DNA of 38,811 nt, taken from the IMG/VR virus record IMGVR_UViG_3300019742_000008, positions 1-38,811 of that record; one strand, given 5' to 3'. Both the position numbers and the translations under genes were made by a program. The notes below the pieces were generated by a model. It did no database searches. It was not told the DNA's origin and saw only the letters and a program-made list of their open reading frames with translations. Shown piece after piece: positions 30,502 to 37,622 of the stretch. Numbering within the stretch: position 1 is the stretch's first letter; each line of letters opens with the position of its first letter. Source of the stretch: a virus.

Positions 30502-30626
30502 GAGTTGGTTGTAGGCTTTTGGAGGAGCTTGGCGCATTAATAACAAATAAGCTATTACGTTGAGGTTAAAAAACAATTACCGTTAACGATTAAAGCCAAC
30601 CAAACTTACTACCAACTACTAATAAC
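30494..30626 (+). repeat. Intergenic element E9, longest perfect tips
   Basis: GTTATTAGGAGTTGGTTGTA (30494-30513) pairs with TACTACCAACTACTAATAAC (30607-30626) with 3 mismatches in 20. TTGAGGTT and ACCGTTA lie inside, so the whole could fold into one hairpin of about 130 bases. Confidence 0.75.
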
Positions 30627-30649
30627 ATTAATTCAAAAAATTGAACCAC

Positions 30650-30883
30650 ATGAAAACCATTGAAAACACTAAGAAAACTTTAGATTTTATAGCTATAAAG
30701 TTTGAAACAGACCAATTAGATAATTATAGTTTAGTTCAAATTATTGAACTTGGATTCTCTTATTTAAATCTTATGACTATTTCAGATTATGCTAAAAAGA
30801 ATAACCTTAGTTATAATGGTGTTAAGAAGTGTAGAGAAATTATAACCATAGGGAATGTTAAATTTGTAATAGATAACGATTAA
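30650..30883 (+). CDS. Small DNA-binding-like protein
   Basis: 77 aa from ATG 30650; the in-frame TTG at 30641 is a weaker start. The C-terminal LMTISDYAKKNNLSYNGVKK, then CREIITIGNVKFVIDND follows the excisionase/MerR-type pattern ('isdYAk.n.lSy.tVkk......i...g.kyvI.'), a helix-turn-helix with a wing. It could be a small regulator. Starts the last plus-strand gene group. Confidence 0.5.
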   Translation: MKTIENTKKTLDFIAIKFETDQLDNYSLVQIIELGFSYLNLMTISDYAKKNNLSYNGVKKCREIITIGNVKFVIDND

Positions 30884-30892
30884 CTTATAACC

Positions 30893-31432
30893 ATGAAAAA
30901 AATAAACGTAATATTAGTTGTATTGTTGATAATTTGTGTATATTTGCTGTTTACAGAGGATAAACCAGAAGTTATTACTAAAACAGAAACTAAGATTGAG
31001 TACGTAACAGACATAATAGACAATACTAAACCTCAACAAATAGTTGAAAAGATTATTAAAGTACCTAAAGAAGTAATAGTAAATGATACTATCACTAAGA
31101 TAATTTATAAAGATAAAGAAGTAAATGAATATAAATATTTAGACAGTCTTAGTAATGGAATTGTTAAAAGCACTATATTAGCTGATAACATTTATAAACG
31201 AGATTTAGAACTAGAAACGTTCAATACAACTAAAACAATAGAAACCACTAAAACGATATATAAGAGCAGTTTATTTATTGGTGGTACAATGAATCTAAGT
31301 AACGATTTAAACGTATTAAACCCAACCGTAGGACTGTATTACAATAGAAAAAGTAAGTTCTTAGTTGGTGCAGGAGTAGGAATATCAAATAATAAAGCAA
31401 ATATTAATTTAACTTTCGCAATAAAATTATAA
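30893..31432 (+). CDS. Membrane-anchored periplasmic/outer-membrane-type protein
   Basis: 179 aa. One N-terminal transmembrane helix (INVILVVLLIICVYLLF), an extended Lys/Val/Thr-rich periplasmic part (residues 25-125), then a short beta-rich end (SLFIGGTMNLSNDLNVLNPT, LYYNRKSKFLVGAGVGIS, ANINLTFAIKL). An inner-membrane anchor with an outer-membrane-like end resembles a unimolecular spanin in layout, a possible lysis role. It lies, however, on the early strand. Confidence 0.5.
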   Translation: MKKINVILVVLLIICVYLLFTEDKPEVITKTETKIEYVTDIIDNTKPQQIVEKIIKVPKEVIVNDTITKIIYKDKEVNEYKYLDSLSNGIVKSTILADNIYKRDLELETFNTTKTIETTKTIYKSSLFIGGTMNLSNDLNVLNPTVGLYYNRKSKFLVGAGVGISNNKANINLTFAIKL

Positions 31433-31435
31433 TTT

Positions 31436-32173
31436 ATGAGTAAAGAGATTAGACCTCGTTTAAAAGGTAATATTAAAAAAGCGTATAAAAATTTAATTAA
31501 AAATGAAAATAGAGTTTTAATAATTGGTGATTTACATGAGCCTTTTTGTTTAGATGGTTATTTAGAATTTTGCAAAGAACAATACGCTGTAAATAATTGT
31601 AATAAAGTTGTTTTTATAGGTGATATTATTGATTCTCATTATCCTAGTTTTCATGAAACAGATCCAGATGGTATGGGGGGTGGTGACGAATTAGATTTAG
31701 CAATTCGTAAAATATCTAAGTGGTATAAAGCTTTTCCTGATGCTGATATAACAATTGGAAATCATGATTTAATAGTGATGAGAAAAGCTTTTAGCGGTGG
31801 TATTCCTAAAAGATGGATAAAGAGTTTTAATGAAGTTTTAGAAACCCCAGGATGGAATTTTGTTGATGAAGTCGTTATAGATAATGTTTTATATTGTCAC
31901 GGTATAGGCTCTAAAGCTATTAATAAAGCAAAGAATAATATGCAAAGTACAGCTTGTGGACATTATCATATTGAAGCTTATGTACATTGGTTTGTAGGTA
32001 AGATGCAAAAAATATTTGCAATGCAGGTAGGCAGTGGTTTAGATGTAAAGAGTTATGCTGCTGCTTATGGTAAGTGGTTTCCTAAACCATCAATAAGTAT
32101 AGGAATTGCAATAGGTGGTCATACAGCATTTAATGTAATGATGGATTTAGATAAGGATTATAAAAATAATTAA
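31436..32173 (+). CDS. Calcineurin-like metallophosphoesterase
   Basis: 245 aa. Metal-binding set: GDLHE (Asp32, His34), IGDIID (Asp63), GNHD (Asn109-His110), YCHG (His155), and GHYH (His176, His178). The family cleaves phosphate esters of nucleotides, nucleic-acid ends or proteins. The substrate here is unknown; phage members may clear nucleotide signals or trim DNA ends. Follows the membrane protein after 3 bases. Confidence 0.85.
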   Translation: MSKEIRPRLKGNIKKAYKNLIKNENRVLIIGDLHEPFCLDGYLEFCKEQYAVNNCNKVVFIGDIIDSHYPSFHETDPDGMGGGDELDLAIRKISKWYKAFPDADITIGNHDLIVMRKAFSGGIPKRWIKSFNEVLETPGWNFVDEVVIDNVLYCHGIGSKAINKAKNNMQSTACGHYHIEAYVHWFVGKMQKIFAMQVGSGLDVKSYAAAYGKWFPKPSISIGIAIGGHTAFNVMMDLDKDYKNN

Positions 32174-32208
32174 AATAAATTAGGTAGTTTAAATAATTAT
32201 AACTACTT

Positions 32209-32279
32209 TAGCATTGTTAAACTTTTAAACGGTTTGTCAGCACCGTTGATCCGACTGGCTTAGTGCAACAACTTTTTTT
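32209..32279 (+). ncRNA. Candidate GC-richer structured RNA in the convergent gap
   Basis: The segment 32228-32270 is about half G+C while its surroundings are very AT-rich. It can form AACGGT (32228-32233)/ACCGTT (32242-32247), or alternatively GTCAG (32236-32240)/CTGGC (32255-32259), and ends in T7 (32273-32279). A -7-like TAGCATTG lies at 32209-32216. It may be a small RNA or only part of the termination region. Confidence 0.35.
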
Positions 32280-32325
32280 CTCATTATAAATTAAGTTGGT
32301 TTATTTCAAATTGCGCTAAAAAATT

Positions 32326-32363
32326 AACCTACTAGTGAAACGGAATGACGCTAGTAGGTTTTT
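32326..32363. terminator. Bidirectional intrinsic terminator
   Basis: AACCTACTAG (32326-32335) and CTAGTAGGTT (32351-32360) form a perfect ten-base-pair stem with T5 on the plus side and an A-rich flank (T-rich on the minus strand). It separates the plus-strand gene block from the lysis genes that converge on it. Confidence 0.8.
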
Positions 32364-32434
32364 ATATGTTATATGATATAAAAATGCTATTTTCTTATCA
32401 TTTATATTTAATTACGTATAGTTTTATCAATTAT

Positions 32435-32773
32435 CTATACATTCATTTCAAAGTGAGGTGTATCTACAAATGATTTAAAGTTACCACCCCATCTGTTTTT
32501 CTTATGTAAGCTTTCCCAAAAATCACCTAGTTTCTGCAACTTTTTTTTATCGTATGTTAGTTTACCGTCAATAAAGAAATTAAAGTCAACAGCAAGTCTT
32601 TTAAGGTGTTTACTCTTCATTGTTTTAGACTTTCCAGTAGCTAAGTAATGCTTTTGTAAATATTGACTTCTATAAGCATCTCCAAACGTTAAACCAACCC
32701 CTACACTATTTGCAAAATGTATAAGGTCGGCAATGTTTAAACTAAATATTATTTGATTCTCTGAAAGTTTCAT
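32435..32773 (-). CDS. M15-family peptidase (endolysin)
   Basis: 112 aa. The motif SKHLKRLAVDF (54-64; His56, Asp63) and the C-terminal PHFEM (His107) are the zinc ligands of VanY/L-alanyl-D-glutamate or D-Ala-D-Ala peptidases (SxHxxxxAxD ... HFE). DAYRSQYLQKHYLATGKSKT upstream also fits. A single catalytic domain without a wall-binding part, normal for Gram-negative hosts. It overlaps the upstream gene by 4 bases and lies at the end of the late operon. Confidence 0.85.
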   Translation of the reverse strand: MKLSENQIIFSLNIADLIHFANSVGVGLTFGDAYRSQYLQKHYLATGKSKTMKSKHLKRLAVDFNFFIDGKLTYDKKKLQKLGDFWESLHKKNRWGGNFKSFVDTPHFEMNV

Positions 32774-33045
32774 TTTGCAAATTTTACATACATAATTATA
32801 GCAGATACTAACCCAGCACCGATAGCGTAAGCTTTTTCTATTCTCGTTAGTCTAACGTCAAATCTTGTTACTCTTTCTATCCATCCTTTTGTTTTTGTAG
32901 ATGGATCACCTATTAAGTGAAAGGTTAACTTTTGAAAGTCGTCATTTAACTTTTTACTATTGTTTTTTATTTCTGTAACATCTGATTTTATATGATCTAC
33001 ATCATTTCTTAATACTACAAATTCTTCTCGGTCTTGTGTTGTCAT
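32770..33045 (-). CDS. Membrane protein of the lysis cassette (holin-like)
   Basis: 91 aa. A charged coiled N-terminal part (VLRNDVDHIKSDVTEIKNNS) and a single C-terminal hydrophobic helix (AYAIGAGLVSAIIMYVKF). This layout is that of 'haemolysin XhlA'-type phage holin partners. It directly precedes, and overlaps, the endolysin gene. Confidence 0.6.
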   Translation of the reverse strand: MTTQDREEFVVLRNDVDHIKSDVTEIKNNSKKLNDDFQKLTFHLIGDPSTKTKGWIERVTRFDVRLTRIEKAYAIGAGLVSAIIMYVKFAK

Positions 33046-33062
33046 GTGAGGAAACTAATTAT

Positions 33063-33242
33063 TTACTTTTTTATACTATTATACAAATCTATTGCTCCTT
33101 GTGTACCTATATACATTAATGAGATATAAACCCATTCAGAACCGCTAATACTACCTTTTAATATTAGTATAGTAGCTATTAAAAATACAGTAAGCTTTTT
33201 ACTTATAGTCCAAGCTAAGACTTTATCAACTAATCCTTTCAT
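33063..33242 (-). CDS. Small two-helix membrane protein (holin candidate)
   Basis: 59 aa: KKLTVFLIATILILKG and EWVYISLMYIGTQGAI form two hydrophobic helices with charged ends. It sits directly before the XhlA-like gene and the endolysin, the expected position for a holin. Confidence 0.6.
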   Translation of the reverse strand: MKGLVDKVLAWTISKKLTVFLIATILILKGSISGSEWVYISLMYIGTQGAIDLYNSIKK

Positions 33243-33244
33243 AT

Positions 33245-34231
33245 TTACGCTTCTACTTTGTGCCCCTCCGCTATTATTGACAATGAATTTAATCCTGTTA
33301 AATCGTCTTGTATTATAACCTCTAAATTATCATCTTGTCCAACTCTAAGCGAAACTCCTATCTTATTTTGACCTGCAAACGTTAATCTACTTACAAAACC
33401 ATCTAGTCCTTGTGCTGGATTTGTAGTGTCATAAATATTAAAATCATAGGCTATGTTAGATATATCTGCATTTGTTTTAACGTTAAATATATTATTAGTT
33501 AAATCTCTTATTTGCCTAAAAACTAATCCATTATCTAAAGCGTCTCCATCTCCAAAACCTGATAAGTCAATACCTCCAGTTGTAGTACAAGTAATAATAA
33601 TACGTGTTATATCCGTATCTGAAGGTGTAGATGGTATTCCTAATCTATGCTTAAAAACTACAGGTGTAACAGAACCATTAACAGCCATATTAGTTATAGC
33701 ATCAACAGCTTGTGAGCCTATAGCGTAAGGAAAATCTATGGGAGTATCTACAGTTACAACATTAGCAGCTACATTTAATATTGTAGCATAATAAAACTTA
33801 TCAGAATTAACATCTACTAACCTGAAATGATGACCGACTGTGAATCCTGTATCATCAGAAACCGTAAATGTTCTTTCACCTACTACAGCTTCTACAGTTA
33901 TAGTTGTTCTTACATTCTCTAAAGCCATTGGTAATATAATAACAGGAGTTGTTTGATCCTGTATTCTAACATCTAAAGTACCAGAGCCACCTGAGTTATT
34001 TCTAAGCCAATCTAATAAGGTTGGTAAATCAGCCCATGCAACCTCATCTTTATCTACTAAATCACTGAATTGATATTCTTTATTTTGAGAACTATCATCT
34101 ATATATTTAAACTGTATAGTGTTGTTGTAATCCTTATATCTAACCCTATCTTGTGGATATTCTACAGTTTCAAGTGTTATTGTATCTGTTATTATCAGAT
34201 AATTTCTTATTACCTCCAGCTTTTTTGCCAT
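33245..34231 (-). CDS. Virion-associated protein (unknown)
   Basis: 328 aa. N-terminal VIRNYLIITDTITLETVEYP and VRYKDYNNTIQFKYID are typical of small structural proteins in Bacteroidetes phages; the middle is beta-rich with Thr/Val/Asp repeats (ITVEAVVGERTFTVSDDTGF, GHHFRLVDVNSDKFYYATIL). Located between the head-tail adaptor and lysis genes, so probably a minor virion or tail protein. No family named. Confidence 0.5.
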   Translation of the reverse strand: MAKKLEVIRNYLIITDTITLETVEYPQDRVRYKDYNNTIQFKYIDDSSQNKEYQFSDLVDKDEVAWADLPTLLDWLRNNSGGSGTLDVRIQDQTTPVIILPMALENVRTTITVEAVVGERTFTVSDDTGFTVGHHFRLVDVNSDKFYYATILNVAANVVTVDTPIDFPYAIGSQAVDAITNMAVNGSVTPVVFKHRLGIPSTPSDTDITRIIITCTTTGGIDLSGFGDGDALDNGLVFRQIRDLTNNIFNVKTNADISNIAYDFNIYDTTNPAQGLDGFVSRLTFAGQNKIGVSLRVGQDDNLEVIIQDDLTGLNSLSIIAEGHKVEA

Positions 34232-34295
34232 CTTTTATATATTTTTTTAGTTTAAGTACGTTTTCTTTCTTTGGTTTGTATCGCTTCACTTCCAT
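34170..34295 (-). CDS. Small basic peptide overlapping the next gene
   Basis: 41 aa, very basic (MEVKRYKPKKENVLKLKKYI, then KDGKKAGGNKKLSDNNRYNN). Starts 2 bases after the adaptor gene and overlaps the first 62 bases of the next gene in another frame. Real or not is uncertain. Confidence 0.35.
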   Translation of the reverse strand: MEVKRYKPKKENVLKLKKYIKDGKKAGGNKKLSDNNRYNNT

Positions 34296-34296
34296 A

Positions 34297-34800
34297 TTAT
34301 AAACACCATCCACCAGTATAGTTTACAGTACTATCTGGGTTTATTTTGTTATCTGTATTAGTTGAATACTCAGGGTATAGTTGACTATTATCACATAAAT
34401 AATCTACTAATCTTTGAGTGTAGTATTGTGCAAAATCTCTTTCTTTCTGTACTAAATAATCTACTTCTGACTTATCTACACTAATACTATTATCTGATAC
34501 GTGTTTAAATACACCACCATTACCAACTGTATAAGCTGCAAACGGTAAATATTCAGCCCCAGCAAAATGTATTAAAGCATCTTGTATATAGTCGTTAATT
34601 AAAGTAATCTCATTAGCATTTAAATCGTTTGCTATAATACCAGCTTGTAAACGTCTGTATAAATCCGTACCTAAATAGTTTTGTATATGTATTTCCTGAG
34701 CTATTTTAATATAGTTCATAAACTTATCAGTATCTACATTACCATCTAATATAGTATTCCTCTTTAAATCTTCACTCTTTATAAATAATGCTGTTGCCAT
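34297..34800 (-). CDS. Head-tail adaptor (gp6-like)
   Basis: 167 aa, helical. The pattern FIKSEDLKRNTILDGNVDTD, KFMNYIKIAQEIHIQNYLGT, DLYRRL, and later ALIHFAGAEYLPFAAYTVGN is that of head-tail connector/adaptor proteins of Bacteroidetes phages (DUF6712-like). It forms the ring below the portal. Placed 3 bases after the portal gene, as expected. Confidence 0.65.
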   Translation of the reverse strand: MATALFIKSEDLKRNTILDGNVDTDKFMNYIKIAQEIHIQNYLGTDLYRRLQAGIIANDLNANEITLINDYIQDALIHFAGAEYLPFAAYTVGNGGVFKHVSDNSISVDKSEVDYLVQKERDFAQYYTQRLVDYLCDNSQLYPEYSTNTDNKINPDSTVNYTGGWCL

Positions 34801-34803
34801 ATC

Positions 34804-36582
34804 TTATTTGTTTACAAATCCTTGATTAGGCATATTAACAGGAGCTACACTAACCTTGCTATCGTTTGCAGGTGCTCTAAAACCCTCTTGCCTTGCCTTT
34901 GTTGTACTTATTGTTGGTGCTAATGGGCTTTTAACATCTATTTTAGTATCTGTACGCTGTACATAAGTCTTTCTAAACCACTTATGATGACAACCTCCAC
35001 CACCTTTATATAGCCAAATAGAATAGTTATCTGCACCAGCTAACCCCCATCCTGGATTAACACTTTGATTCTCCATTGCTATAATATCTTCTTTTCTGTA
35101 AATTTTAGAAGCACTAACCATTCTTTTACAAAAATCTCTACTATTTTCACCTGCTCTTAACGGTGCGTATTGATAACGAACTTTAAATTTAACACCTTGA
35201 CTATTTTCACCATCTTGCTCACTTGATGCGTTAGGTCTAGCAGTACCAGTTGTTACAAATCTATAAGCTTTAGATAAAAATGATAGTTTAGGTATTTGAC
35301 TATCTAAATAATCTTCCATTAGATAATCTACTTCACGCTCATCTATTAACTCCCATTTATCTAAATCTTCATCTTCTCCTAAATCAATTAAAGCGTTAGC
35401 TATTAAACTATCGTCTTGATGTGCTGATAATTCTGTATTTTCATTATCTACAACTGTTTCAGCATCTTCTGTTTCTTCTGTATTTGTTTCTACAACTTCT
35501 TCAGTAGTTTCTTCATCATCCATAAAAGGATTTAAACTAACAAACTCTAAATCTCTTGTATTATTATTGAACTTATCTAACTTATCAAATCCTTGTATTA
35601 ATAATTGTCTAAAAGGATTAATAACTAAGGTTTCAAACAATACGGAAGCTACTTTTAATTCATCTGCATTAGAACCAAATCCTGTGCTTGTCGATAATCC
35701 TAATAATAATGGACTTGTAACTCTATGAGAAACTAATATTTTTTTCATAGATTCATCAGATAAGAATTGATATTGATCACTTGCATCAGATAAAGGAACA
35801 GCCTCTATTGTAGCTGCTGCTTCTTTATTATCGTTAAAAGCTATTATAGCTCTACCAGCATTTGAACTACCTTTATATTTAGCCTCTACTCTTCTTACAA
35901 CTTCTTTTCTTTTTTCTTCACTATTAGCTTCACCATTATTGAAATTGATTAACATGCTTGGAGCTAAACCGTTTTGTATATTATTTATATGATAATTACC
36001 AACTTCTTCTTCTAACTCTGCATATTGTAAACCTCCTTGATAATCTACTGTACTATAATAAAATAAACCGCTATTATATGGTTTTATATAAAGTATCTCT
36101 ACACCAGCTTTTTCTTTAGATTCAAAAGTAGGTATTCTATCTAAATCTGATATAGTTCTAACCTTAGACCAATCTCTTGAATGATAATAAGCATTTATAA
36201 TACCTTTTTCATCTGCTTTTTCAGCTGCTAAACTTTCTACAGGTATATGTGACCCTTTTACAGACTTTCTACCACCGAAATACTGTAATTGAATAGCACA
36301 TTGTCCCATTCTTTTTAAATCGTTTACAAGTCTTTTAATATCATCTTGTGGAATGGTATCATAAAAAGATTCATCATTTAAACCTTCTCCAAAAATATAA
36401 TCTATAACAGAGTTGATAACAGCACCATTTGTAGCACTTCCTCTACTTCTATCTATTAAATATTGAAAATAGCTATTTTTAGTACCATAAGTAACGTATT
36501 TTTTACTAGGCACTTCTTTTATTTCTGGTTGTACGTAATTACTTAAATTAACTATACTTATTCTACTTTCTTTACTGTCCAT
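34804..36582 (-). CDS. Portal protein with C-terminal extension
   Basis: 592 aa. The first 360 residues show portal features: KKYVTYGTKNSYFQYLIDRS, VINSVIDYIFGEGLN, a strand-rich clip region (AIQLQYFGGRKS), and RVTSPLLLGLSTSTGFGSNA before a long helix (LKVASVLFETLVINPFRQLL). A Glu/Thr-rich acidic linker follows (about 365-405), then a separate C-terminal domain (about 470-560) with RDFCKRMVSASKIYRKEDII, NPGWGLAGADNYSIWLYKGG and CHHKWFR. Portals form the DNA gate. The extension's role is unknown. Confidence 0.75.
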   Translation of the reverse strand: MDSKESRISIVNLSNYVQPEIKEVPSKKYVTYGTKNSYFQYLIDRSRGSATNGAVINSVIDYIFGEGLNDESFYDTIPQDDIKRLVNDLKRMGQCAIQLQYFGGRKSVKGSHIPVESLAAEKADEKGIINAYYHSRDWSKVRTISDLDRIPTFESKEKAGVEILYIKPYNSGLFYYSTVDYQGGLQYAELEEEVGNYHINNIQNGLAPSMLINFNNGEANSEEKRKEVVRRVEAKYKGSSNAGRAIIAFNDNKEAAATIEAVPLSDASDQYQFLSDESMKKILVSHRVTSPLLLGLSTSTGFGSNADELKVASVLFETLVINPFRQLLIQGFDKLDKFNNNTRDLEFVSLNPFMDDEETTEEVVETNTEETEDAETVVDNENTELSAHQDDSLIANALIDLGEDEDLDKWELIDEREVDYLMEDYLDSQIPKLSFLSKAYRFVTTGTARPNASSEQDGENSQGVKFKVRYQYAPLRAGENSRDFCKRMVSASKIYRKEDIIAMENQSVNPGWGLAGADNYSIWLYKGGGGCHHKWFRKTYVQRTDTKIDVKSPLAPTISTTKARQEGFRAPANDSKVSVAPVNMPNQGFVNK

Positions 36583-36916
36583 ATATTACGTATGTATTAT
36601 CTTTAGTTGTATCTTCTACAAATTCTCCATCATTCATACTAAAAGTATCTATATTTTGGTTTGTACAGAAGATTCTACCTCTAAAAATTAGTGTATTATC
36701 TGTTTTTGTTATGTCTATATTGTAAAAAACATCTTCTTTTAGTGTAAATATTTCTGTAATTTCTAAATATCCACCGTTAGTAGTTGTTGATATATTTGTA
36801 TCTGAAATACTTGTATTAGTTTCTTCATTAGTTATAGTATAATTAACCAATGATACAAATTCTCTAGGAATGAAATTTAATGTTTGTGCAGATGCACTTT
36901 CTAATAAAATCTTCAT
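36572..36916 (-). CDS. Small virion protein upstream of the portal
   Basis: 114 aa from ATG 36916 (MKILLESASAQTLNFIPREF). A longer reading to 36964 would pass through the promoter motif and is rejected. Beta-rich (SLVNYTITNEETNTSISDTN, LEITEIFTLKEDVFYNIDIT), a size and pattern like small head/neck or tail proteins of this phage type. The late-promoter motif 36919-36949 ends 2 bases before the ATG. Confidence 0.55.
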   Translation of the reverse strand: MKILLESASAQTLNFIPREFVSLVNYTITNEETNTSISDTNISTTTNGGYLEITEIFTLKEDVFYNIDITKTDNTLIFRGRIFCTNQNIDTFSMNDGEFVEDTTKDNTYVIYGQ

Positions 36917-36918
36917 AC

Positions 36919-36949
36919 TAATATAACTATAATTACTTCTATTTGTTAC
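36919..36949 (-). promoter_or_regulatory. Late promoter motif, portal-adaptor-lysis operon
   Basis: GTAACA (36944-36949), 14 bases, TAGTTATATTA (36919-36929), 2 bases before the ATG at 36916 and directly after the tube terminator. Confidence 0.8.
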
Positions 36950-36953
36950 AATA

Positions 36954-36984
36954 TAAAAAACCACCTCGATTAAGAAGTGGTTTA
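36954..36984 (-). terminator. Intrinsic terminator after the tail tube gene
   Basis: On the minus strand AACCAC (36979-36984) pairs with GTGGTT (36959-36964), with further pairing inward, followed by six T. It lies between the tube gene and the next late promoter. Confidence 0.7.
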
Positions 36985-37009
36985 AAACATTATGAAAGAA
37001 AAATTAAAA

Positions 37010-37549
37010 TTAAGGTGTTATTTGTACCGCACTAATTGTAGCTGTTGTTGTTGGTATGTCAACATCTAAGAAATTAGCTGGAGTAGCTTCTTCAGCTGTC
37101 ATAGTTAAAGTATAACCAGCAGCGTCACCTTTAGCTCCACCAGTTAAAATAGTACCACCTGTTACATCAGCACCATTCTTTAACCCCATTACTAAATAAT
37201 TGTCATTATAGTCTTGAAGTATAATAGTAGGACTAGCCCATACTAATAACTTTACCTCTTTATGTGTAGCCTTGTCAAGTTTCGGTAAAAAAACGTTTAA
37301 AGACTGTGCGAAAAATGATGTTCCATTACTAATATCTTTAGTTATAGTACCAGCATCAAATGTATTGTTATTTCCTTTTAAATCAAATTCAAAGAACTCA
37401 GGAGCACCAGCAAACGTTGTAATAACGTCTGTATCTGTTACATCGAAAGTAATTGCACCTAAATCATCAGTAGTAGCAAACATTTTTTTAATACCTCCTA
37501 AAGCATCGAAACAACCCTTTCCCCTTCCTGTTGTTAAATCACAAGCCAT
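37010..37549 (-). CDS. Probable major tail (tube) protein
   Basis: 179 aa. Begins MACDLTTGRGKGCFDALGGI, a start seen in tail-tube-like proteins of Bacteroidetes phages. Beta-rich core (EFFEFDLKGNNNTFDAGTIT, FAQSLNVFLPKLDKATHKEV, YLVMGLKNGADVTGGTILTG). Flanked by terminators on both sides, as fits a highly expressed structural gene next to the capsid gene. A head-decoration protein is the alternative. Confidence 0.55.
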   Translation of the reverse strand: MACDLTTGRGKGCFDALGGIKKMFATTDDLGAITFDVTDTDVITTFAGAPEFFEFDLKGNNNTFDAGTITKDISNGTSFFAQSLNVFLPKLDKATHKEVKLLVWASPTIILQDYNDNYLVMGLKNGADVTGGTILTGGAKGDAAGYTLTMTAEEATPANFLDVDIPTTTATISAVQITP

Positions 37550-37564
37550 ATTTATATTGGTTTT

Positions 37565-37599
37565 AAAAAAGGGTAAGCAGACAAAACTACCTACCCTTT
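37565..37599 (-). terminator. Intrinsic terminator after the major capsid gene
   Basis: On the minus strand AAAGGGTA (37592-37599) pairs perfectly with TACCCTTT (37568-37575), followed by a T run (37565-37570). Partial termination here would raise capsid over tube and portal expression. Confidence 0.75.
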
Positions 37600-37622
37600 A
37601 TATTATTATTAAAAATGTTTAA

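Noticed and set aside
20696-30626. Elements as classical integron attC sites
   Set aside because: The arms run GTT...AAC instead of RYYYAAC...GTTRRRY, the full elements are not separated by an integrase-bearing platform, and many genes have their own promoters. Kept only as an analogy.
20696-30626. CRISPR array
   Set aside because: Repeats are long, divergent and irregularly spaced, with genes between them; no cas genes seen.
36917-36964. Longer start for the 36572-36916 gene
   Set aside because: The extension covers the late-promoter motif and terminator flank and reads as low-complexity sequence.
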